A DNA stretch of 6,501 nucleotides from Anaerolineae bacterium (GTDB taxonomy: Bacteria; Chloroflexota; Anaerolineae; J102), in NCBI GenBank assembly GCA_027036755.1, contig JALWDV010000808.1, positions 1 through 6,501 of the forward strand, written 5' to 3'. Shown piece by piece: positions 1-5,709 of this stretch. Below the pieces are notes generated by a model that was not told where the DNA came from, ran no database searches, and was given only the letters and a program-made list of their open reading frames with translations. Numbering within the stretch: position 1 is the first letter of the stretch; each line of letters opens with the position of its first letter. The position numbers and the translations under genes are program-made.

Positions 1-7
1 ACGGACT

Positions 8-110
8 AAAATCCTTTGTTACGTCATTTCGACGACCGTAGGGAGGAGAAATCTCCTCGTCTGCAAGGGGATTTCTCGGTCGCTGCGCTCCCTCGAAATG
101 ACGTGGGAGA
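8..110 (+). repeat. 103-bp dispersed palindromic repeat, copy 1
   Basis: This is an interspersed REP-like element. Its outer arms are a perfect 12-bp inverted repeat, ACGTCATTTCGA (21-32) and TCGAAATGACGT (93-104). Inside is a small hairpin, GAGGAGA-AA-TCTCCTC, plus a CGACCG/CGGTCG pair. By hand alignment, copy 2 at 5579-5681 on the other strand has the same length and matches at 95 of 103 positions, with the differences partly clustered in the loop. The shared sequence extends beyond the palindrome on both sides (AAAATCC at one end, GGAGA at the other), which defines the unit ends. A short open frame across it is not a gene: it has no ribosome binding site and lies in the repeat. Confidence 0.9.
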
Positions 111-188
111 GTTTATTTTCATAGCAGACGCCATGAGCGGCTGCACGCCGATAAGGAATGAAAATGGAACGCAGACACATCTGATGCC

Positions 189-262
189 CGCAGATTATCG
201 CAGATTATCCTGATTTTATCTGTTTTCATCTGCGTAGATCAGCTTTTTCTGCGTCATCTGCG
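189..262. repeat. CGCAGAT / ATCTGCG inverted word cluster
   Basis: Two direct copies of the 10-mer CGCAGATTAT (189-198, 199-208) face ATCTGCG words at 228-234 and 256-262, with a partial TCTGCG at 248-253. The words can pair across an AT-rich centre. The cluster ends three bases before the membrane protein's stop codon (265-267), so it forms that gene's 3' flank. There is no U-run after a stem, so I do not call it a terminator. Bases 111-188 between it and the 103-bp repeat show nothing recognisable. Confidence 0.6.
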
Positions 263-264
263 TT

Positions 265-1293
265 CTATTTACGGAACAAGCTCTCATTCTCTGGCGCAAG
301 GCTGGCCGCCGCCTCATCCCGCCGCAGCTCCTGGTAGACCCGGGCGTACAGCGTGAGTGTGATGGCCTGCAAAATGCTCATCGAAAGCCACATGATCACG
401 CCAAAGCCCAGGCCGACAACGCCAGTCAGAATCCAGGAGGCGGGCCCGGGCGCGGCAACGGGAGCCTGACTGTCCAGGCTGTTCACCATCTGCATCCACG
501 GCCCCATCAACAACATGCTCAGGGGCGTCAGAAGAACCTGCATCACAACGCTCACCGCCAGAGAAGCGGCCATCAGCAGAAGCCAAAAGATGAACATGGG
601 GCCGATATGAGACACGGCCAGACGCCAGCCTTCGGCGATGGCTGCCGGCAGCGACTTGCGACCGATGACCGCAGACTGATACATAAGAGGGGAGATGATG
701 CCGCGGAAGATGCTGTACAACCACCCCAGGCAGATGATAAGCATGGCGCCGCCCATGAGGCTGCCAAACACCCTGAACGCCGCATCCCCATCCATATCCC
801 CGCCATTTTGCAAGGCCGAGAAGAAAGGCGCAAAACTGGACGCCATCAACACCACTGACAACGCGCCCAGCAGCAAGCTAGGCAATCCCCAAAGCAAGTC
901 CAGAAGAAAAAGCGCAGGAGCCTTGCGCAGTCCCGCGCTCAACCCTCGGCGCACATGCACCGCGTCGCCCTCCCAGGCTGCGCCCGCCTCGCTAATGCCG
1001 CCGCCGCGGGCGATGAGGTTGGTAAAGTACCCAACCCCAAAGAAAATCGCAGACAAAAACAACACAATGCCCATGCGTAGCAAGGCCGGGCCCATCATCG
1101 ACCCCATTTCATCAGGAGAAGCGGCCTGGCTCATCACCATCGGCAGAAAAATACTCTGAACGCCGAAAATGCTGATCATGTAGATCGCCATGGCCACCAT
1201 CATCAAAGCCAAGCCCAGCCAGGCTATCACCCACAATTTCTTCCTGCGCCAGATCAACCTCAACGTGTCGGCAAAAATCTCACCATAGTTCAT
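265..1293 (-). CDS. polytopic membrane protein of unknown function, 342 aa
   Basis: An integral membrane protein with about six hydrophobic segments, near residues 20-42, 73-95, 126-152, 176-200, 229-262 and 286-312. No enzymatic motif is visible. The N-terminus (MNYGEIFADTLRLIWRRKKLW) is an amphipathic stretch followed by a basic WRRKKLW motif before the first segment. That pattern is common in uncharacterised membrane proteins related to the membrane domain of glycerophosphoryl diester phosphodiesterase, but I cannot confirm the family. The C-terminus is hydrophilic and acidic/basic mixed. The ATG at 1293 is preferred over the upstream in-frame ATG at 1341 because GGAGGT lies seven bases before it, and because the extra 16 residues would be encoded in the structured leader. 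It appears to be transcribed alone, after the EF-G terminator, from the -10 box at 1451-1456. Confidence 0.85.
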   Translation of the reverse strand: MNYGEIFADTLRLIWRRKKLWVIAWLGLALMMVAMAIYMISIFGVQSIFLPMVMSQAASPDEMGSMMGPALLRMGIVLFLSAIFFGVGYFTNLIARGGGISEAGAAWEGDAVHVRRGLSAGLRKAPALFLLDLLWGLPSLLLGALSVVLMASSFAPFFSALQNGGDMDGDAAFRVFGSLMGGAMLIICLGWLYSIFRGIISPLMYQSAVIGRKSLPAAIAEGWRLAVSHIGPMFIFWLLLMAASLAVSVVMQVLLTPLSMLLMGPWMQMVNSLDSQAPVAAPGPASWILTGVVGLGFGVIMWLSMSILQAITLTLYARVYQELRRDEAAASLAPENESLFRK

Positions 1294-1300
1294 TGGTGCC

Positions 1301-1319
1301 ACCTCCATTTGAAAGAGGT
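1301..1319 (-). promoter_or_regulatory. ribosome binding site inside a possible masking hairpin
   Basis: On the minus strand the strong Shine-Dalgarno GGAGGT (1306-1301) sits seven bases before the ATG at 1293. The preceding ACCTCT (1319-1314) pairs with all six of its bases (five Watson-Crick pairs and one G-U), leaving a 7-nt loop, TTCAAAT. Formed alone, this hairpin would hide the ribosome binding site. The pairing is read directly from sequence. The regulatory role is inference. Confidence 0.6.
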
Positions 1320-1409
1320 TCAACAGGATTTCAGGGGGCATTGGCTTTGCCAGGCCCGCCGGATTGCGAATCCGCCCGGCATCTCACCCCCAGAAATCCA
1401 AAAGAACCT
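1316..1409 (-). promoter_or_regulatory. structured 5' leader, switch-like, no known class
   Basis: The leader RNA of the membrane protein gene can form one long helix. In order from the outside it has AGGTTC (1409-1404) with GAACCT (1321-1316), a 4x4 internal loop, GGATTTC (1399-1393) with GAAATCC (1332-1326), a U-U mismatch, and GGGGG (1391-1387) with CCCCC (1338-1334). Inside lie a hairpin CGGATT-CGC-AATCCG (1374-1360) and a small TGGC-AAA-GCCA hairpin, giving a branched fold. The distal GAACCT strand overlaps the ACCTCT that can mask the Shine-Dalgarno, so the two pairings exclude each other. No U-run follows, so this is not a terminator. I do not recognise a known riboswitch consensus. 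A non-regulatory palindromic repeat is the main alternative. Confidence 0.5.
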
Positions 1410-1450
1410 GAAATGAAAACGCAAACGCCGGAATTAGTTACAACGAACAC

Positions 1451-1479
1451 ATTATACCCCACCCTCGTCCAAAAGAAAA
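1451..1479 (-). promoter_or_regulatory. promoter for the membrane protein gene
   Basis: On the minus strand there is a perfect TATAAT (1456-1451). With a 17-bp spacer the -35 position would be TTTTCT (1479-1474), which matches TTGACA at only three bases. This -35 overlaps the T-tract of the EF-G terminator. Transcription would begin near 1444 and give a leader of about 150 nt before the ATG at 1293. Confidence 0.55.
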
Positions 1480-1502
1480 CCGGAGGCCCGAAGGCCCCCG
1501 GT
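1471..1502 (-). terminator. intrinsic terminator after the EF-G-like gene
   Basis: On the minus strand a 10-bp stem (ACCGGGGGCC with GGCCTCCGGT, one G-T wobble) is closed by a TTCG tetraloop and followed at once by TTTTCTTT. It lies 26 bases past the EF-G stop codon. This is a textbook rho-independent terminator. Confidence 0.9.
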
Positions 1503-1528
1503 CAGGATAAACTGCGAGGAGGAGCGGA

Positions 1529-3595
1529 TTACTCCTCTTCCTTCTCCCGTTTGGCCTCATCGATGATGGCCTGGGAAAGATGCTGCGGCACAGGCTCGTA
1601 ACGCAGGAATTCAATGTTGTAAATGCCGCGCCCCTGGGTGATGGAGCGCAGATCGTTGGCATAGCGCAGCAGCTCAGCATAAGGAGCCTCGGCGGTGATG
1701 ATGCTCTTGCCGCGCACATTGTCCATGCCCAGCACCCGGGCCCGGCGGGTGTTCAGATCACCCAAAATATCGCCCATGTACTCCTCGGGCACGGTGACTT
1801 CCACCTTGTAGATGGGTTCGAGGAAGATGGGCCCGGCCTCCTGGAACGCCTTCTTGAAAGCCTCGCGGCCCGCAATCTGGAAGGCGATGTCCTTGGAATC
1901 CACCGGATGCTCCTTGCCGTCATACACCGCAACCTTGACGCCTACCACAGGATACCCGGCCAGCACGCCACCCTTCATCACCTGACGAATGCCCTTCTCG
2001 ATGGAAGGCATGAAGGTGGATGAAATCGCGCCGCCAAACACCTCCCAGGTGTACTCCAAATCGGTGTCCTGATCGCCCGGCTCGACGCGCATGTGCACCT
2101 CGGCGAACTGGCCCGCGCCGCCGGTCTGCTTCTTGTGGCGATAAGCCGCGGTCGCGGTGCGAGAAACCGTCTCGCGATAAGGCACCTTGGGCATGTCGGT
2201 GGTGACATTGACGCCGAACTTGCTCTTCAGACGATTGACCGCGATGGTGATATGCACATCGCCCATGCCCATCAGCACCATCTGGTGGATGGAGGTGTCA
2301 TTGTACCAGCGCAGGGTGGGGTCTTCCTCCACCAGACGATTGAGTGCGCCGCTGATCTTGGCGCTATCGGCCTGGGAGACGGGCTTGATAGCCACGGCGT
2401 AAAGCGGGTTGGGGAATTTGGGCGGCGGAATGAGGATATTCGAACCCTTCTCCACCAGGGTGTCGCCGGTGGCCGTCACATTCAGCTTGGCCGCGGCCGC
2501 GATATCGCCTGCGGGCACAAGATCGACCTTGACCTGCTCCTTGCCCATCAGGGTGAAGATATGCCCCATCCGCTCCTCGCTCTCCTTGTTCACATTGTAG
2601 AGCCGGGAATCGGTCTTGACGCTGCCGTTGAACACCCGGAACAGGGTGATGCGTCCCACATAAGGATCGGCGATAGTCTTGAACACCAGCGCAGCGGTGA
2701 CGCCATCGGGATCGCCGGGAAGCTCGCCTTCCTGGCCATCGATGACAGCGGGATAGGGGGCGGCCTCGACAGGAGAAGGAGCCAGAGAGAGAATCAGGTC
2801 CATGGCGGTGCGGATGCCGATCTCCCTGGCCGCGGCGCCACTCATGACCGGGATCACCTCGCCCGAGAGCACCGCGCTCTTCAGGCCATTGAAGACCTCC
2901 TCGGGCGTCAGCTCCTCGCCCTCGAGATACTTCATCAGCAGATCGTCATCGCTCTCGGCAGCGGCCTCGACGATGGCCAGATTGGCCTCCTCCAGCGCGT
3001 CCTGCATGTCCGCGGGAACCTCGCCCGGTTTGGCCTCGGGCCCCATGTAGGCTTTGCCCTCGATGACGGAAACCACGCCCTTGAAGTCGCCCTCGGCGCC
3101 CACGGGCAGCAACACCGGCACGAAATTGCCCTCGAACGTGTTGTTCAGCGCATCCAGCACCCGCTGGAAATTGGCGTTATCGCGATCCATCTTGTTGACG
3201 AAAATGAACCGGGGCTTATTCTCCTGCATCAATTGCTGCCAGGCCAGCTCGGTGCCCACCTCGATGCCCGAAACCGCGTCCAGCACCACGACGCCAGCCT
3301 CAGACACGCGCAAGGCGCTGATGACGTCGCCGATGAAATCGGGGAAACCGGGCGTATCCAGCACGTTGATCTTGTGGCCCGACCATTCGCAGGGAATCAG
3401 ACTGGTGTTGATGGACTGCGAGCGTTTGATTTCCTCATCATCCCAGTCGGAGATGGTGGAGCCATCCTCCACGCGCCCCATGCGATTGGTGGCTCCGGTG
3501 GCGTGGATCATAGCCTCGGCCAGGATGGTCTTGCCCGAGCCGCTATGCCCCATCAATGCGATATTGCGGATCTTGTCGCTGCTGTAAACCTTCAT
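1529..3595 (-). CDS. fusA: elongation factor G-like translational GTPase (EF-G2 type)
   Basis: A cytoplasmic ribosome-dependent GTPase. Canonical EF-G drives tRNA-mRNA translocation and, with RRF, ribosome recycling. All five EF-G domains are present in 688 aa, the usual length. The G domain has P-loop GHSGSGKT (16-23), DTPGF (80-84), NKMD (134-137) and SGA (252-254). Domain II spans roughly 297-390, III 394-468, IV 470-588 (with GGAGQFAEV at 492-500) and V 590-680. His563 in the HPVDS motif matches the domain IV tip histidine of E. coli EF-G (His583). The P-loop (GHSGSGKT rather than GHIDAGKT) and switch I (RSQSIN rather than RGITI) place it nearer the EF-G2/FusA2 group, as in Thermus EF-G-2, than canonical EF-G. 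A second, canonical fusA may therefore exist elsewhere in the genome. The start is fixed by GGAGG (3604-3600) four bases upstream. It has its own terminator, and the upstream gene is also terminated, so it is likely monocistronic. No confident promoter was seen in 3605-3689. Confidence 0.95.
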   Translation of the reverse strand: MKVYSSDKIRNIALMGHSGSGKTILAEAMIHATGATNRMGRVEDGSTISDWDDEEIKRSQSINTSLIPCEWSGHKINVLDTPGFPDFIGDVISALRVSEAGVVVLDAVSGIEVGTELAWQQLMQENKPRFIFVNKMDRDNANFQRVLDALNNTFEGNFVPVLLPVGAEGDFKGVVSVIEGKAYMGPEAKPGEVPADMQDALEEANLAIVEAAAESDDDLLMKYLEGEELTPEEVFNGLKSAVLSGEVIPVMSGAAAREIGIRTAMDLILSLAPSPVEAAPYPAVIDGQEGELPGDPDGVTAALVFKTIADPYVGRITLFRVFNGSVKTDSRLYNVNKESEERMGHIFTLMGKEQVKVDLVPAGDIAAAAKLNVTATGDTLVEKGSNILIPPPKFPNPLYAVAIKPVSQADSAKISGALNRLVEEDPTLRWYNDTSIHQMVLMGMGDVHITIAVNRLKSKFGVNVTTDMPKVPYRETVSRTATAAYRHKKQTGGAGQFAEVHMRVEPGDQDTDLEYTWEVFGGAISSTFMPSIEKGIRQVMKGGVLAGYPVVGVKVAVYDGKEHPVDSKDIAFQIAGREAFKKAFQEAGPIFLEPIYKVEVTVPEEYMGDILGDLNTRRARVLGMDNVRGKSIITAEAPYAELLRYANDLRSITQGRGIYNIEFLRYEPVPQHLSQAIIDEAKREKEEE

Positions 3596-3689
3596 CTGTC
3601 CTCCAAAGAATATGCAATGATAATCAGCGCCGCGTTAAACGGACGCTGGGCAAATTACAAGAGGTGGCTGAAAAACGCTGCACTGCGCT

Positions 3690-3730
3690 AAAAATGACCG
3701 CCAGCAGGGCTGTTTCGCGCCGGGCGGTCA
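3690..3730 (-). terminator. intrinsic terminator after the amidohydrolase gene
   Basis: On the minus strand TGACCGCC (3730-3723) pairs perfectly with GGCGGTCA (3702-3695) across a 20-nt loop and is followed directly by TTTTT (3694-3690). It starts 33 bases after the amidohydrolase stop codon. The loop can form a small inner GGC/GCC pair. This separates the amidohydrolase from the EF-G-like gene. Confidence 0.75.
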
Positions 3731-3763
3731 ACCAAAACATTGTAAGGCATACCCCAACCTGTG

Positions 3764-5119
3764 TCAAAATTTATGGTCTATTTCTGAGCCCGATTCATCC
3801 ACCTCATATTTCTTGAATTGCGCCAGCGGCTTCGCCATCATTTCGGCCAGGGCCTCGTCGAAACGTTCCAGAATCTCGGCCTCGTCCAAAGTCAGCAATC
3901 GTCGATTTCGCATCAGCCAGCGCCCGGCCACCATCACATCCTGCACATCCGCGGGTTCGGTGCTCCACACCAGGGCCGCGGCCACGCTGTGGACGGGCTG
4001 ATAATGGGGCTGAGCAGCGTCGATGACGATGAGATCGGCCTGATAGCCCGGGGCCAGCACGCCGCTCTCACGGAAATTCAACGCCCGGGCGCCGTTGCGA
4101 GCAGCCATGCGCAGAGGCGTCAGGCCGCCCAGGGCCTCGGGGTCGTTGCGGGCCTGACGCTGCATGACCACAGCCAGCCGCATCTCTCGCCACAGGTTGT
4201 AGGCGACGCTGCTGCCCGCGCCGTCCGTGCCCAACGCCACATTCACGCCCTCGGCCAGCATCTCGGGCACGGGCGTGACGCCCATGGCGTAGCGCAGATG
4301 CGTGCTGGGACAATGGGTCACGTTCACATCGGAGCTGGCGAGGATGGCGATGTCGATGGGATTCGAGTGGATGGCGTGGGCCACAATCGTGTGGGTCTCG
4401 AACAACCCGCGGTCGTGCAGGAGCTCGATGGGAGTCATGTCATACTCGGCCAGAGACGCCTCCACCTGGCCCGCGGTCTCGGCCGCGTGAATGTGAATGC
4501 CGATGCCCTCGCGCACAGCCACCGCCGCGGTGCGGGCCAGAAATTCATCGCTGCAAAGATAGGGGGAATGCGGCCCGAACATGGCCCGCAGCCGTCCATC
4601 CGCGGCTCCGCTGTATCGCCTGACGAAATCCACCGTCTCGGGCACGGTGACGCCCACCTCGCCCCCCTCATGCCCGAACACCGCCCAGGCAAGATTCGCC
4701 CGCATTCCGCTTTCGATGACCGCCTGCGCCACCTCGTCCATGTAGAAGTAGTGATCGGCGAAGCCGATAACGCCCCCGCGGATCATCTCGATCATGGCCA
4801 GACGCACGCCCCAGCGCACCATCTCCGGCGTCAGCGCGGATTCCAGCTTCCAGACGCCCTCGTTGAACCAGCGATCCAGGGGCATATCCTCGGCGTAACC
4901 GCGCGAAAAGACCATGGCCGCATGGGTGTGCGCGTTGTACAATCCGGGCGTGACGATCTTGCCCGAGAGATCGATGACCTCGTCGGGCCGGAAATCCGCG
5001 GGCGTCTCGCCAATGGCAGCGATGCGATCATCGCTGATGGCCAGCGAAGCCCCGGTCAGGATGTCATCGCTATCATTGAGGGTGACGATGGTGGCGTTTT
5101 GCAGCAGGATGTTGGGCAT
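3764..5119 (-). CDS. mtaD: zinc amidohydrolase, probable MTA/SAH deaminase, 451 aa
   Basis: A cytosolic member of the TRZ/ATZ branch of the amidohydrolase superfamily. It is expected to deaminate 5'-methylthioadenosine or S-adenosylhomocysteine to the inosyl form, which is purine and methionine-cycle salvage. Metal ligands are visible in order: His64 and His66 (NAHTH), His211 (HIHAAET) and Asp299 (GTDG). Catalytic candidates are Glu214 and His248 (VAHAIH). Substrate-side residues I recall from the Thermotoga TM0936 structure also appear: Glu93 after the MPLDRWF motif, and His184 in GPHSPY. The C-terminal part (GVLAPGYQADLIVID) is the usual small beta domain. The ATG at 5119 is chosen because the family begins with an 'ILLxNAxIVTL' strand and GGTGA lies just upstream. 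A longer in-frame start at 5200 would fall in a tandem repeat. Substrate is inferred: other aminohydrolases of the family (guanine or triazine deaminases) cannot be excluded. Confidence 0.88.
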   Translation of the reverse strand: MPNILLQNATIVTLNDSDDILTGASLAISDDRIAAIGETPADFRPDEVIDLSGKIVTPGLYNAHTHAAMVFSRGYAEDMPLDRWFNEGVWKLESALTPEMVRWGVRLAMIEMIRGGVIGFADHYFYMDEVAQAVIESGMRANLAWAVFGHEGGEVGVTVPETVDFVRRYSGAADGRLRAMFGPHSPYLCSDEFLARTAAVAVREGIGIHIHAAETAGQVEASLAEYDMTPIELLHDRGLFETHTIVAHAIHSNPIDIAILASSDVNVTHCPSTHLRYAMGVTPVPEMLAEGVNVALGTDGAGSSVAYNLWREMRLAVVMQRQARNDPEALGGLTPLRMAARNGARALNFRESGVLAPGYQADLIVIDAAQPHYQPVHSVAAALVWSTEPADVQDVMVAGRWLMRNRRLLTLDEAEILERFDEALAEMMAKPLAQFKKYEVDESGSEIDHKF

Positions 5120-5138
5120 GAATTCACCGCGCGAATGG

Positions 5139-5167
5139 ATAAAAGGGCATGGTTCATTCTCATTCAA
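5139..5167 (-). promoter_or_regulatory. possible promoter of the amidohydrolase gene
   Basis: On the minus strand TTGAAT (5167-5162) and TTTTAT (5144-5139) are separated by 17 bp. Each matches its sigma-70-type consensus at four of six bases. The start would fall about a dozen bases before the ATG at 5119. The match is modest and the site overlaps the arm of the inverted element at 5146-5327. Confidence 0.3.
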
Positions 5168-5327
5168 AACGATCTTTACAATTTCTCCGTCAAACGTCAT
5201 ACGTCAAACGTAAAAAAGAGCCTTTTTCGCCACGTTTTGACGTTTGACGATTTACGTTTGACGTGCTTTGCCAGGCGTCGACCACATGAAATTGTAAAGA
5301 TGCAGGAAGGACGATCTGAACCATACC
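5146..5327. repeat. 182-bp inverted element with a two-block conserved motif
   Basis: Both ends carry GGYATGGTTCA, then exactly 15 non-conserved bases, then ATCTTTACAATTTC, in opposite orientation: plus strand 5146-5185 and minus strand 5327-5288. The two blocks match at 24 of 25 positions while the 15-base centres are essentially unrelated. Between the arms lie the CGTCAAA heptamer arrays (5188-5263) and a unique 24-bp stretch (5264-5287). Neither a transposase nor a target-site duplication was seen. It may be a small non-autonomous element, or a pair of facing regulatory sites (TACAAT resembles a -10 box). Confidence 0.6.
5188..5263. repeat. head-to-head CGTCAAA heptamer arrays
   Basis: Four heptamers read on the plus strand at 5188-5215 (CGTCAAA, CGTCATA, CGTCAAA, CGTAAAA) and four on the minus strand at 5263-5236 (CGTCAAA, CGTAAAT, CGTCAAA, CGTCAAA). 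The gap of about 20 bp contains a small hairpin, AAAAAG-AGC-CTTTTT. The two arrays can pair into a cruciform arm of about 24 bp. They lie upstream of the amidohydrolase start. Confidence 0.85.
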
Positions 5328-5508
5328 GATAAAAGGCGTTATCTGCAACGGATGCGACGCGGCCGCGCCTTGCGGCAATGCGTGGCGCCTGGAAATTATA
5401 GCACAACACAAAACGCCTGTTAGAATGTCATTGCGACCGCTGTTCTGAAAGATAGAACGCTTGCTGATTGCTGAAGGTTGGCAAAACCAGCGTCGGGCGA
5501 GTCTGCAA
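5328..5508. other. intergenic stretch without a recognised feature
   Basis: No credible coding frame or RNA gene was found here. The only visible items are a short GTTCT/AGAAC inverted pair near 5440-5457 and a GTCATTGCGAC word at 5428-5438. The latter loosely resembles the start of the 103-bp repeat and could be a remnant, but it is too short to call. Confidence 0.5.
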
Positions 5509-5580
5509 CGGGCGTGATGCGTAATGCGTGAGGTCGTCACGCATCACGTATCACGCATCACGTATCACGCATTACGTCTC
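5509..5580. repeat. head-to-head ACGYATY heptamer arrays
   Basis: The plus strand carries six heptamers at 5539-5580: ACGCATC, ACGTATC, ACGCATC, ACGTATC, ACGCATT and a degenerate ACGTCTC. The minus strand carries ACGCATT (5529-5523) and ACGCATC (5522-5516), plus a degenerate ACGCCCG (5515-5509). The two sets face each other across about 9 bp. The array runs into the end of the second 103-bp repeat. Confidence 0.85.
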
Positions 5581-5681
5581 TCCTACGTCATTTCGAGGGA
5601 GCGCAGCGACCGAGAAATCCCCATGCTAACGAGGAGATTCCTCCTCCCTTCGGTCGTCGGAATGACGTAACAAGGGATTTT
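5579..5681 (-). repeat. 103-bp dispersed palindromic repeat, copy 2
   Basis: Reverse-orientation copy of the element at 8-110, the same length and about 92% identical by eye. The outer arm keeps ACGTCATTTCGA at one end (5585-5596), while the other end carries one change (CATTCCGA). It ends 28 bp before the start codon of the HD-domain gene, so it occupies that gene's promoter/leader region. Confidence 0.9.
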
Positions 5682-5709
5682 TCGCCCACCCGCCTCTCAC
5701 CCCACCGCC

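Noticed and set aside
1326..1399. The leader stem as an intrinsic terminator
   Set aside because: No T-run follows the stem on either strand, and the downstream gene has a strong ribosome binding site.
2093..3691. A 532-codon open frame on the plus strand
   Set aside because: It lies antisense to the EF-G-like gene, which shows all family motifs. The translation is rich in His, Gly, Asp and Leu with no domain, as expected from the high-GC third-position shadow.
5120..5200. The 27-residue N-terminal extension of the amidohydrolase
   Set aside because: It starts inside a CGTCAAA array and does not resemble the family. The internal ATG at 5119 has GGTGA before it and gives the expected first strand.
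3818..5332. A 504-codon open frame on the plus strand
   Set aside because: Antisense to the amidohydrolase, with the same His-rich shadow composition. It runs into repeat DNA and has no ribosome binding site.
5190..5540. A 116-codon minus-strand frame across the intergenic repeats
   Set aside because: It is composed mostly of heptamer arrays and the inverted element, with no ribosome binding site and no recognisable domain.
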